DNA of 64,000 nt from Dipteronia dyeriana (Eukaryota > Streptophyta > Magnoliopsida > Sapindales > Sapindaceae), in contig CM065301.1 of NCBI GenBank assembly GCA_032871835.1, forward strand, positions 21,857,791-21,921,790, written 5' to 3'. The translations under genes were made by a program, and so were the position numbers. Shown piece after piece: positions 21,944 to 33,148 of this stretch (positions are counted from its first letter, which is position 1; every line of letters begins with the position of its first letter). The notes under the pieces were generated by a model. The model was not told the DNA's origin and did no database searches. It saw nothing but the letters and a program-made list of their open reading frames with translations.

Positions 21944-24772
21944 ATGAGAATTAGGTTGAGGGATTCGCTTAAAACTCCAGAAGGAGACTGGTACGAGGGT
22001 AAATTGACTCGACACAACCATTTTGATGCCCTTGCCCATATAGACGACGCGTTGAACCGTGTCCCTATAGAATTTGCAGATGAAGACCGATGTCGGTTCA
22101 TGGCGCCATGTTTCGGGCATTTCCTGACAATGCATCGGGAGATGAAGTTTTCCGGTGGTATCATCCATCGGTTGCTTTTGAGGGAGCTGGTGCCGACACC
22201 AGCTGAGAGACAGGCACTGTACTATGCCTGGCTAGACGATAGGGGGAGCCTGTATGTAGAAGATGACATGGATGATATGCCGCCTCTGGTCCCTGATCAG
22301 ACTACCTTTGGCGGGATCAGTGGTATAGAGGGTGGGGGTTTAACAAACATGACCAGTGACAATGAGGGATCTGAGCCCGCTGTTGGGGGTTTAAGGCCCA
22401 GTGACAGTGAGAGATATGAGATAGACCCTCAACGAGAAAGGCATAGGATAGGCGGGTTCGGTTTTCCACCCCCGGACATGGTACATCTGTAGGAGATTCC
22501 CGTGGGGGCGTTGGACGTGATGGAGAGGTAAGTTGAAAACAAAGTTTAGTGTTTTTTATTAACACGTGATGATAGTTTTTTACTAACAATGTAGACATGA
22601 TTTCAGGCTCCGTGGGTAGATATGTTGAACGATGTGCGTGAAGCCCTCCGGAAGAGTGACGAGGATCGACAACGTCAACACTAGAGTTTGTGGATATGAT
22701 CCGGAAGAGTGATAAGGATCGTCAGCAGCAACACCGATTGTTACTAGATATGATCCAGGGGCTTTAGGGGTTGACCATGCGTACACACAGGGATGGCCCC
22801 CCACCTCCTGATCCAGACTTTAGTTCTGGAGGGTCGACTGATAGGTATACGAGGGAGACAGACATGACCGCTCAACATAGTTAGGACCCGTCTATCGGGG
22901 GGGTAGGTCCGGAGAGGCAACCTCAGTCGCATACCAATGATAGTAGGCTTGGTTCACGTACAACAGTCGGGTCGGACCTCCCAGCTGTCCTATCTGGGTC
23001 CACTCAGGCTCAGCGGTCCCCCCCATCACCCAGTACATCGATTCTACCACAACGGTCCCCTTTCCCACCCAGCACGTAGGCGTCGGCTTAGCTGTCCCCT
23101 CCCCCACCCAACACGTCGGTGGCGTCGGCCCCCATCCCTCCCCAACCCAGCATGTTGACTTAGGCTCAGCGGTCCCCACCACCGCCCAACACATCAATTC
23201 AGCCACAGCGGTCCCCTTCCTCACCCAGCACGTCTGAATCGGCTCAGCGGTCCCCTCCCCCACCCAGCACGTCGGCGGTGTCGGCCCCCTTCCCTTCCCC
23301 ACCCAGCATGTTAACTCAGGCTCAGCGGCCCCCTCCACCGCCCAGCACATCGACCGAGCTCCAGAGCTCATCGGAGGCTGGAGTACCGCACATGAAGCGT
23401 ATAGTTAAGCGCAGATGGCAGTTGATGAGCCCTTACATAGATCCATGCCGTCCAAAGAGGTTGAGGACACGGCCCGAGTCTGTGGAACACATTTTTGACC
23501 CCCACGGACTAGCTGACGTTGACCAGCTTACGGAATACAAAGCCTTCAAGAGGAACATCAACGGGGAACTGTGAGCCCAACTTTTTATAATAAAAATGCT
23601 TGTAAATTTAATGTTTATTCAAATTTACGTAAAGCTAAGCTAATTCAATCATTAAACAGACGTGATGTGGACGTGCTGGCACTAATGGACGCGGGATGGT
23701 TCGTGCGTATGCAGTCCAACTTCATGGACTTGGAGGACACGGTACGTACTTACGTGATTTTCATATTAACGTTTCTGTAAGTAATGTTGTATTGTTAACA
23801 ATTACAGTGGTTTTATTGTTTGTCAGCATATGGATGCATACCTTCATATTCTTCGCAAGCGTCAGCAGGGATTCCCCAATGTGTACAACCAGAGTATCAA
23901 TGTGTTGGATACATAATTTTATGTAAGTAGTTATAATTTTTTGGAATCGAATCGCATTTTCTGGTTTTGTAATATTAAAAGGATATTATCAATGCTTATA
24001 TGTACAGCCACTTATGTTGTACATGTAGGAGAGGATGATGCCTCGTGATTCGCACAGGGCTGTGACCACGGCAAGGTGGAATGTGTTACAGTCCAGATGG
24101 TTGGAAGAGGACCTTCTGACGGTCCGTGGAGCAACCACGAATGGAAACCGCCCATGGCATGAGGTTGACCTGGTAAGTGTTAAATGATGGAAATGATTTA
24201 AGAAATAAAATGTTCGTACATTCTGACCTAACACCGTATGCATACTATTACAGGTCCTGATTCCGTGCAACGTTGGGGGCCAACGTTGGCGGCCAACGTT
24301 GGGGCCAACATTGGCTGGTGGTGACCGTCGACCTAATTCTGGGGAAGATTGACATTTTTGACCACTGGAGACAGGAAGTCCCTCATTATATCAGGAATCA
24401 GCATGTTCGATCATTACGGTGGTTTTTACAGTCCATGTTGAATGACCCGGGGTTTCACACTGCACGACGAGGCGGTCGTCGTCCGTTCCCTTTGGAAAAT
24501 AAGTTCTTCAGCGTGGTCCCTACTTCTACAGTCTTCTAACAAAAAAAATCGTAAGACATTCTGTTTCATTCACGTGCTTAGATATTATTTAAAAACCATT
24601 AGTAACGATTTTTACTGTGTCCAATTGCAGAGGTAACTGTGGTCCCCGTACTTTGAGACTTATCGAGTACTTACTGGCGGGTCAAAGGCCTTTTGATTGG
24701 TCAAAGGACGACATGGGGATTATTCGGGAGAAAATGGCTGTAGAGATTTTTTGTAACTCCAGGCCCGCCTAG
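21944..24772 (+). pseudogene. DUF1985-remnant + Ulp1/C48 cysteine-protease gene of MULE B, with internal deletion
   Basis: ATG 21944 follows the acceptor TCTGTTACATTGCAG, which is conserved in element C. Block 1 (21944-22190) is the start of DUF1985 (WYEGKLTRHNHFDALAH, FMAPCFGHFLTMHREMKFSG, IHRLLLREL). It then jumps in frame to VPTPAERQALYYAW. Relative to C the DUF1985 body (about 0.8 kb) is deleted. Next comes a Pro-rich repeat stretch (22980-23370, PSTS/PPPPS units), then RRWQLMSPYIDPCRPKR, VLALMDAGWFVRMQSNF and Ulp1 blocks. These are QHWLVVTVDL (His) and KIDIFDHW (Asp) around 24300-24365, and after an intron GNCGPRTLRLIEYL (Cys, 24632-24680). The stop is TAG at 24772. Introns are implied at about 22530-22600, 23575-23660, 23740-23825, 23920-24030, 24175-24255 and 24540-24630. 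At least two stops (for example at 22682 and 22766) break the likely frame. Known role of the family: SUMO/Ulp-like peptidase of unknown function in transposition. Confidence 0.75.
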
Positions 24773-24924
24773 TGATTGGTTGTATATTACCATTTTTTAT
24801 GTACAAAGACATGTAATTAATTCATAAATATTAATTCATTCATTAATAAGTAATTATTGTAATTCCAAATTATTACAATCTGATACAATTCCAAATGTTT
24901 ACAATGTGATCAAAACTTTGTCAT

Positions 24925-27660
24925 TCATTCCCTATTAGAGTCAATGTTAGGACATGTCTGTTTGTTGTGTCCAATTGAATGACAGATGGTACACTTGCGG
25001 TGGTATTCATCGGGAACACCTCTGCTTGTATCTTCATTAATAATAGGTGGATTAGAACATCTCCTGGAATTATGCCCTCGTTGTCCACATCTTCTACAGG
25101 ATTATGTAGGTGTCCTTTCCGAAGACGAGACATAGCGACCCACCATCGGGCGTCCTGCTTGTCTCCTGGAGTTTGGATTCAAAATCACCCTCTGAGCAAT
25201 GTCAGATGGCACAACCCAAGTGGAAGGATGGCCCACCGGCATAATAGGAACCGAGTACGCGTCAATAAGTGTCTGTCTCTTGTAGTAGTTCGAACACAAG
25301 GTTGTCAAGTCCAAGTTTCACTCCCTGTAAAAAAACATTGAAAACGATCAGCTTCACGTTTCAGTAATAATCACCTCACAATACAACTTGAAATTAATGT
25401 ACCGTGTCGCCGCAAGAGCGTGAGAACATGGAAAAGGATCCATTTGGAATTTGTTGCAAGTACAAGTTTTTCGGGCTAAGTCAACAGTCCACTGTTTTCC
25501 ATACCGCTTGACAGAGAAAATATTCTAGTCTACTGGATTTACGGTCAAAAAACCACATTTCTCCACACGTTTTAAGAGCACAATATGTGCTACGTCAGTC
25601 AACTGATGACGCATGGTTTGTGCAGCTCTATAGCGATCGTGAAACCAGCGTTGCAGCATATTCCTAATGAACTCAGCAAGAGTCAATATAAGCAGTTGGC
25701 GTGAAAATTTTAGGCATGAGTTTATGCATTCTGCAACATTTATCGTCATCACCTTGTACCTTCTTTTCGGACAGTGTACACGGGACCACTTGTGTGGACC
25801 GGCATCAATTACATAATCATATGTATTTTAGTGCAAGTTTCTTAACTCTTCCATATGCTGGTTATATTCAAACTCGGTGTATGCGCGGGCTGCTTTGTTC
25901 ATTATTACGGCAACATCCTTCCTATGAAATCGCTTCTTAATATTTTCAGCAAAGTACCAGCAACATATGGTATGGGTGGCATAAGGGAACACTTTAGAAA
26001 TCCTTGCTTCAATGCTTGCATGCCTATCGGAAATGAAAACTAGCTCATCAATATGACCTAGGGCACCCTTCAAACAATCCAAAAACCATTCCCATGAAAG
26101 GTTGTTTTCTGAGTCGTCATACCCCAAAGCAATTGGATACACCTGTTCGTTCCCATCTTGTGCTGTTGCAACAAACATTGTACCCCGGAATCGTCCCTTC
26201 AAATGGGTACCATCAACGGCAATGACTGGACGCATACACATCTGGAATCCTCTAAGTGAGGCACTAATCGCCATCTTCGTCACACTGTAAGTCAGTAATT
26301 GTGCCGGGATTTTGTTGTTCCAAAACGTAACCAAATGATAGAAGCAATTTGAAGGTTTCCTCATGCGTTCCATATGTCAGTGACAACGTATAATTGAGGG
26401 CGGCGTGTGCCTTACTGTACATGATTTGGATTCCATACATTGATTTCATGTCGGTGATTATGTCCTTCGGACGCATGAGTAGACCATCTTGTTGTTGAAG
26501 TCTAGGTGCAATAACTTCTCCAATTATGACTGCACTAGCTTATCGGTGTCGGCGGCGAATTTCCTCTAACGAACAAGTGTGTTCGTTGACAAAACTTCTT
26601 ACTTGAAAGTATGTACCTTCATCTCTCCTCACCGCTCTTAACTTCCACGTACAATTTCCCATCAAACAGACTAGATGTAATGTTGTCTTATTGGACCTTT
26701 TCACCTTCCACTCGAAGTTCTGCCGCATTGCAAAATGGCCTACTAGTCTCTTCAAATCATTTTTCGTTGGAAAAAATTGCCTTTTATATATCATGCTTGT
26801 AGGTTCATCTTCAACCAAATTCCTGCTTCCACCAATACCAAACGAGTATGATTCTGCTCCTGGAATAACCCATGTTGTGGCATTATCATAATCATCTGGA
26901 GTTACATTAGCCCTCCCCTCGGAGGTCCCAGCTATATCTGGTGCATTAGAACTAAATATGTGCCTTACACGTCTTTCTGTTTCGACAGGTTCTTCATCAT
27001 CCTGATTGTCCTCTACATTTTCTACAAAATTGAAATTGCCCTCATTATCCACCTCATGAATCAGCCCAACATTCAGTGATGTATTCTGCTCATTGTTGAC
27101 GTCATTGTAGATTTCATTGTATTGGTGGTTGTACTGTCTACCATTCATCTCAATTTGACAACCAAATACATCGTTGAATTGAAGTCCCGGTATATTATCA
27201 TGGGCGGCTACTTCCGGTGGGACAACACATATGTTTTCCCGACCATCAATCCACTTCTTTCTGTGAACAACTAGTTGCTTCCGTCTGACGATCGAAATTG
27301 TTGGGTGTTATCACGATCAGGGATATCTTCACTAAAGACACCTCATGTTGGCCTCTCGATTAGACTAGCACATACTTGAGGGATCACCCTATCTTTCCCT
27401 AGCATAAACTGAACATCATCATTGTTTCTTATAAATGTACGACATGTAGTCCTAGGAACAATTGATATAGACTGTAGATCATCACTGTATTTGTTCTCAT
27501 CAAACTTCAAAATGGTTTGCACGATCGACACCATTTCGTCGTAACTCAAATTCTTTGACACATACAAACCTTGGTTATCGGAACCTAAATACCTTTGATT
27601 TCCGTCGGGTAATTGCTCTCATCGACCGTTGTAATATATGACTATTCTAACCCTATCAAT
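24925..27660 (-). pseudogene. MURA-like MULE transposase of MULE B, inactive
   Basis: Reads right to left. The start codon found in C (ATGGATCGGGTTAG) is here ATTGATAGGGTTAG, and a TGG soon after is TGA. Recognisable blocks: N-terminal domain (27567-27343), acidic linker and MuDR domain (26880-26560: MIYKRQFFPTKNDLKRLVGH, FEWKVKRSNKTTLHLVC, CTWKLRAVRR), MULE DDE domain (26250-25900: VIAVDGTHLKGRF, FVATAQDGNEQVYPIALGY, LVFISDRHASI, CCWYFAENIKKRF), C-terminal part, SWIM finger (CTCNKFQMDPFPCSHALAA, about 25470-25410) and two CCHC knuckles (25090-24935: CRRCGQRGHNSRRC and CTICHSIGHNKQTC). Frames change several times, so it is dead. Confidence 0.85.
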
Positions 27661-27769
27661 TGTCCTGTCAAAACCATCATCAAAAACCATTATTAAGAAA
27701 TATATTTAATATTAAATTTACAATTGTAAAGGATTAAACAAAAATCAAAAGTGTAAGAGATGAAGTTTT

Positions 27770-28220
27770 TTTTTAACTGATCGAGCTTTTTTTATACATG
27801 ATCGAGTTTTTTCTAACGGAGTCTAGCTTTTTTTGTTCAACCGAGCTCTATTTGTACATCATCGAGCTTTTTTATATATGGCTTGAGCTTTTTTATATAT
27901 GGCTCGAGCTTTTTTCATATGAATCGAGTTTTTTTATGAGGAATCGAGCTTTTTTTATGCTGGATCGAGCTTTTTCAATAGGGATCGAGCTATTTTTGTG
28001 AGAGATCGAGCTTTTTTTGTCAATGATCGAGCTTTTTTTTAAGGATCAAGCTTTTTTTCTGAGGGATCGAGCTTTTTTTTAGGGATCGAGTTTTTTTTTT
28101 ACGTATCTAGCATCTATTTTTTGGATCGAGCATTTATTTTATGGATCGAGCTTTTTTATAATTTGATCGAGCTTTTTTTCAAATGTTTCGATCTTTTTTG
28201 AAATGCTTTCCAGCTTTTAT
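27770..28220 (+). repeat. MULE B right subterminal array (GATCGAGCTTTTTT units)
   Basis: About 22 units of 18-22 bp, the same core and the same plus-strand direction as the left array of the same element. It sits between the transposase start and the right TIR, so the two arrays are direct, not inverted, repeats of each other. Confidence 0.92.
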
Positions 28221-28672
28221 GCCCAAGATTTTAAACATGTTTGCACCACTTCAACTCAACTCGGCCAAATATATATACAAAAAAATATGCATACATGTTC
28301 ATTCATTATTTTTTTAAAAGTTTACAACTCCCAAACATAAACATAAAAAAATTGAGACAACATGTTCATAAATGTTTATACAGTGTTATACCACACAGAA
28401 ATACAAGAAAAATGGAAATGAATATCAGAAATATTAATTTACCTTCTTGTGCAATATCTGGAATGGAGCTCGTTTTCTGAAGAAAAAATGGAGTAGTTGA
28501 TTGATTTTCAGAAAACTTTTTTGGACGACAGTTTTTAAAGAATAAAAAATCGATTATTTAAGGGCAATTTCGGTATCTCACCATAATAGGTGCCTTTTAA
28601 ACTTAATTTATAATAACGGTGATATAACTGCAAGAGACAAAAAAAAAAGGTGACATTCCTCACCATTTCCAC

Positions 28673-28980
28673 TTGATATTATGGTAACATTTCATGTGTT
28701 AAAGTGAAAGATTTTTACAAGCACAATAATATTTTCTTGCCTACAAACCAATTATCCATGCCAGATTTATTAAAATGAAAAAAGAAATTATCCATACTAG
28801 ATAAATCTTCTGTAAAAAGATTCATTAGATCAATTACGTGGAAGGTTTAATATGTTTTACATAACACAATAAATTGACTAGATTAATTAGAGTCATTCTA
28901 AGGTAATGCAAACGTCTTGACATGAAGTCTTCAGGTGAAAGTAATCTTCAATGTTTTCCTATTACATGCAGAAATACCAT
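28673..28980 (+). other. Gene X upstream segment between MULEs B and C
   Basis: 308 bases of the duplicated promoter segment (paralogous to 4925-5130). They include GCCTACAAACCAATTATCCA and AAAGATTCATTAGATCAATT. The last ten bases GAAATACCAT are the left copy of the target duplication of MULE C. Confidence 0.6.
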
Positions 28981-29394
28981 GAGGAAATGGTAAAATATAT
29001 CACCTTTTTTAAGGTGTGTTGTGATGATGTCACCATTTTAATAACTTAAGTTTAAAAGGCACATATTACGGTGAACTGTCCAAATTACACCTAAACTTAA
29101 ATTTTTTAAAAGCCTCGTTCTGAACTCGTTGGAATCTCCCTAGAAAAGTTGTTGTCTGAAAAACTTGAGTCTCGGCCCTCTCAAGATTCTGCAGTAGAAG
29201 GTAACAAATATTTATGATCTTCACTTAAATTTCTTTTATTTCTTTTAAGCATTTCAGATATTTGCATTCATTTCTGTGTGGGTTTACAATGTATCAATTC
29301 CTCGATATCAATGTATCCATTTCAGATTCTGCACTAGAATGTTTTTTTCTTGTGTGACCGAGAAAATTTAAAGATGAATCAAGCTTATTTTATA

Positions 29395-30075
29395 TTGGAA
29401 CGAGCTGTTGTTTAGTTTGAAAAAAAGCTCGATTATTTGAAAAAAATGCTCAACAAAAAATGCTTGATCCCTTAGGAAAAGTTCTCGATCCTTAGGAAAA
29501 ATTCTCGAACCCTTTAAAAAGATCTCGAACCGTTACAAATGTTCTCGATCCCTTTAAAAAGATCTCGAACCCTTTAAAAAGATTTCGAACAGTTACAAAT
29601 GTTCTCGATCCCTTTAAAAAGTTCTCGATCCCTTAGAAAAAGTTCTCGTTCCCTTGTTAAAAGTTCTCGATCCCTTGACAAAAGTTCTCGATAATTTGAG
29701 AAATAGTCTCGATCCCTTTAAAAAGTTCTCAAACGGTTATAAATGTTCTCGATCCCTTAGAAAAAGTTCACTGTTGACTTGTTGAAAGTTGTCGATCCGT
29801 TGATAAAAGTTCTCGGTCCTTTTAATAAATATTCTCGATCCATTTAAAAAGTTCTCGAACCGTTTGAAATGTTCTCGATCCCTTACAAAAAGTTCCCGTT
29901 CCCTTGTTAAAAGTTCTCGAACCGTTATAAAAAGTTCTCGATAGTTTGACAAATATTCTCAATAAAAGTTCTAGAATCGAACCCTTTTTATAAGTTCTCG
30001 ATCCTTTGTAAATTATTCTCAAACCCTTGAAAAAGTTCTCGATCCCTTATATAAAGTACTCGATCCATTTGATTT
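29395..30075 (+). repeat. MULE C left subterminal array (AAAAAGTTCTCGATCCCTT units)
   Basis: About 33 units of 19-21 bp with core GTTCTCGATCCCTT followed by an A-run; several neighbours repeat with a period of 20. It lies between the left TIR and the transposase ATG (30139). The core differs from B (GTTCTCGATC against AGCTCGATC) but is recognisably related. Confidence 0.92.
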
Positions 30076-30138
30076 TTTTGTAATTGTATTTTTTTTTATC
30101 TGTTAATAATTGATTGTGATGATGATTTTCACAGGACA

Positions 30139-32907
30139 ATGGATCGGGTTAGAATAGTAATATCTTACAACGGTCGATGGGAGCAATTACCTGATGGAAG
30201 TCAGAGGTTTCTTGGTTTCGATAACCAAGGAATGTATGTGTCCAGAAATATGACTTACGAAGAGCTGGTGTCGATCGCACAAATCGTTGTGAAGTACGAT
30301 GTGAACAAATACATTGTTGATCTACAATCTATATCAATCGTTCCCGGGACCACATGTCGCAAATTTATAAGAAATGACGACGATGTTTTGTTTATACTAG
30401 GGGAAGATAGGGTAATCCCTCAAGTATGTGTCAGTTTAATTGAGAAGGCTGCAGGAGGTGTCATCGGTGAAGAAATCCTTCCTCATGATAACACCCAACA
30501 ATTTCGATCTTCAGGCAGAAGCAACCAGTTGTTCACAGAAAGAAGTGGGATTGACGGTAGGGAAAACCTATGTGGTGTCCCACCGGAAGTAACCGACCAT
30601 GGTGATATAGTTGGAGCTCAATTGGATGATGATTTCGGTTGTCATATTGAAATGAATGTTGGGCAGCACAACCATCAATACAATGAGATCTACAATGACA
30701 TGAACAATGAGCGGAACAATGAACCTCATAACTTACCAATCCATGAGGTGGCTAATGAGTCAAATTTTCATCCGGTGCATAATGTAGCGAACAATGAGGA
30801 AGATGAAGAACCGTTCGAAACTCAAAGATGCGCAAGACGTGTACACAGATGTAGTTCCACTGCAGTACATATAGTTGAAACATTTGAGGTCCTGTCTGAT
30901 GTAACTCCAACTGATTCTGAGAATGCCAGAACGTGGGTTATTCCAGGAGCAGAATCATACTCATTTGGTATGGGTGGAAGCAGGAACTTGGTAGAAGATG
31001 AACCTACCAACATGATATATAAAGGTCAATTTTTTCCTACTAAAAAGGATTTGAAGAGATTGGTTGGGCATTTTGTAATACGGCACAACTTCGAGTGGAA
31101 GGTGAAAAGGTCGAATAAGACAACATTACATCTTGTTTGTTTGATGGACAACTGTACGTGGAAGTTAAGAGCGGTTAGGAGAGATGAAACGACATACTTT
31201 CAAGTAAGAAGTTTTATCGACGAACACACTTGTCCATTGGACGAGATTCACCACTGCTATCGACAAGCTAGAGCAGTCATAATTGGAGAAGTGGTTGCAC
31301 CTAGATTGCAGCAACAGGATGGTCGACTAATGCATCCGAAGGACATCATCGCCGACATGAAAACAATGTATTGCATCCAAATAATGTACAGTAAGGCACA
31401 TCAAGCCCTTGAGTATGCATTGTCATTGTCATATGGAACGCATGAGGAAAGCTTCCAACTGCTGCCATCATTTGGTTACGTGTTGGAACAACAAAATCCC
31501 GGAACTATTACTGACTTACAGTGCGATGAAAATGGTAAATTCCTATACTTTTTCATGTCGTTGGGTGCCTCAGCCAGAGGATTCCAGAGGTGTATGCATC
31601 CAGTTATTGTCGTTGATGGTACCCATTTAAAGGGTAGATTCGGGTGCACAATGTTTGTTGCAACTGCACAAGATGGGAATGAACAGGTTTATCCAATTTC
31701 TTTTGGGTACGGTGACTCGGAAAAAAACCTATCGTGGGAGTGGTTTTTGGATTACTTGAAAGGTGCCCTTGGCCATATGGATGATTTGGTTTTCATTTCT
31801 GATCGACATGCAAGCATTGAAGCAGGGATTTCTAAAGTGTTCTCTTATGCCACCCATACCATATGTTGTTGGCGCTTTTATAAAAATATTAAGAAGAGAT
31901 ATCATAGAAAGGATGTTGCTGCAATAATGCATAAAGCAGCCCGAGCGTACATCTAGTTGCAATATAACCGGCACATGGAAGAGTTACGCAACTTGCACCC
32001 GAATGCATATGAATATGTAATTGATGCCGGTCCACAGAAGTGGTCTCGTGTTCACTGCCCCGATAGAAGGTATAAGTTCATGACAACAAATGTTGCAGAA
32101 TGCATAAACTCATACTTAATTTTGCACGGCAACTGCCTATGTTGACTTTGGCAGAGTTTATTAGGAATATGCTACAGCGTTGGTTTCACGATCGTCATAG
32201 GGTTGCACAATCCATGCATCATAAGTTGACCGACGCAACACATATTGTGATCCTGAAACGTGTAGAAAAGTGAAATTTTATGACCGTTAATCCAGTTGAC
32301 TGGAACATATTTTTGGTGAAACGGGCTAGAAAACAGTGGACCATTGTCTTAGCCCGGAAGAGCTGCACATGTAACAAATTCCAAATGAACCTTCTTCCAT
32401 GTTCTCACGCTCTCGCTGCCGCAAGGTACATCATACAATTTTGTGTACGGTTAATATTACTTAAACATCATACAATTTTATCATCGTTTTCAATGTTTAT
32501 ACAAGGACCGAAACATGGATTTCACACCCCTCTGTGCGGACTACTACAAGCGACAAACACTTATTGAAGCGTACTCGGTTCCTATTATGCCTGTTGGACA
32601 TCCTTCCACTTGGATTGTGCCATCTGACATCGCTGAAAGAGTCATTTTGAATCCAAGCTCCAGGAGACAAGCAGGCTGCCCGAGGACTTCATGCTGTATC
32701 TCGTCTTCGGAGAGAACATCCACACAGAATTGTAGGTGATGTCGATAACCAGGGCATAATTCGAGGAGATGTTCTAACCCAGCTTTTACTGATAAAGATC
32801 CGAGCAGAGTCATTCCTGAGGAATACAGACGCAAGTGTAGTATATGTCATACTGTTGGTCACAACAGACAGACGTGCCCTACTAGAGACGGTGAGACCGT
32901 GGAATGA
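30139..32907 (+). pseudogene. MURA-like MULE transposase of MULE C, nearly intact
   Basis: ATG 30139 (after CACAGGACA) opens 605 codons to a TAG at 31954. The reading then continues in the same frame (LQYNRHMEELRNLHPNAY) to 32145, shifts frame, and goes on to a TGA at 32905. Domains: N-terminal domain 1-110; acidic linker 150-260; MuDR DNA-binding domain about 295-365 (KGQFFPTKKDLKRLVGH, CTWKLRAVRR); MULE DDE transposase about 490-590 (VIVVDGTHLKGRF with the first Asp, LVFISDRHASI with the second, a C2H-like CCWRF region); SWIM zinc finger CTCNKFQMNLLPCSHALAA (32370-32426), an intron (about 32428-32506), and two CCHC knuckles at 32735-32880. Catalyses cut and paste of the element in the nucleus. 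One stop and about two frameshifts separate it from an open gene; sequencing or assembly error could account for some. Confidence 0.88.
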
Positions 32908-33148
32908 ATTTAGGCGTTATCATGATGACATTGTTATAATTTGAACTCGTATAACTTGTTAAGTAACTGAAATACAATTGTATTTTAATATTCTCTGTAT
33001 ATATAAAAATGTAAAAAAAATTGTACAAAAGAATTTCTATATATACAAAAGAATTGATTAACTGCCGCAAAATTGTTGGTACATATACAAAAGAATTTGT
33101 AAATATACAAAGTAATTGGTACGTATACACATGAATTACTACAGAAAT
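32908..33148. other. Intergenic gap between the convergent genes of MULE C
   Basis: AT-rich stretch with TATATACAAAAGAATT repeated three to four times (33038-33110). It serves as the shared 3' region of the transposase and Ulp1 genes. No gene seen. Confidence 0.55.

Larger units (their letters stand above)
20660..28672. mobile_element. MULE B: full-length Ulp1-carrying (Kaonashi-like) Mutator element, coding inactive
   Basis: 8.0 kb. The left (Ulp1-gene) end begins GGGTCAAAAAATTATTGGCA. The right (transposase) end, read inward, begins GTGGAAATGGTGAGGAATGT. Both share the inner TIR block (GTTTAAAAG.CA near 20728-20740; TTTAAAAGGCACCTATTATG as complement near 28581-28600). Flanks TCGATATTAA (20650-20659) and TTGATATTAT (28673-28682) match 8 of 10, so a 10-bp TSD is likely. 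Removing the element rejoins a sequence paralogous to 4925-4960. Contents: left array, DUF1985/Ulp1 gene on plus, transposase on minus, right array; the two genes converge near 24.8 kb. Confidence 0.85.

Noticed and set aside
21590..22168. 192-codon minus-strand open frame with LDPREKK heptads over the B left array
   Set aside because: It is the antisense of the array plus the antisense of the DUF1985 start. It stays open because the repeat unit is 21 bp. The same happens in every array here.
22892..23371. 159-codon minus-strand frame with repeated CWVGEGTAEP units
   Set aside because: Antisense of the Pro-rich repeat of the Ulp1 gene (PSTS/PPPPS on the plus strand).
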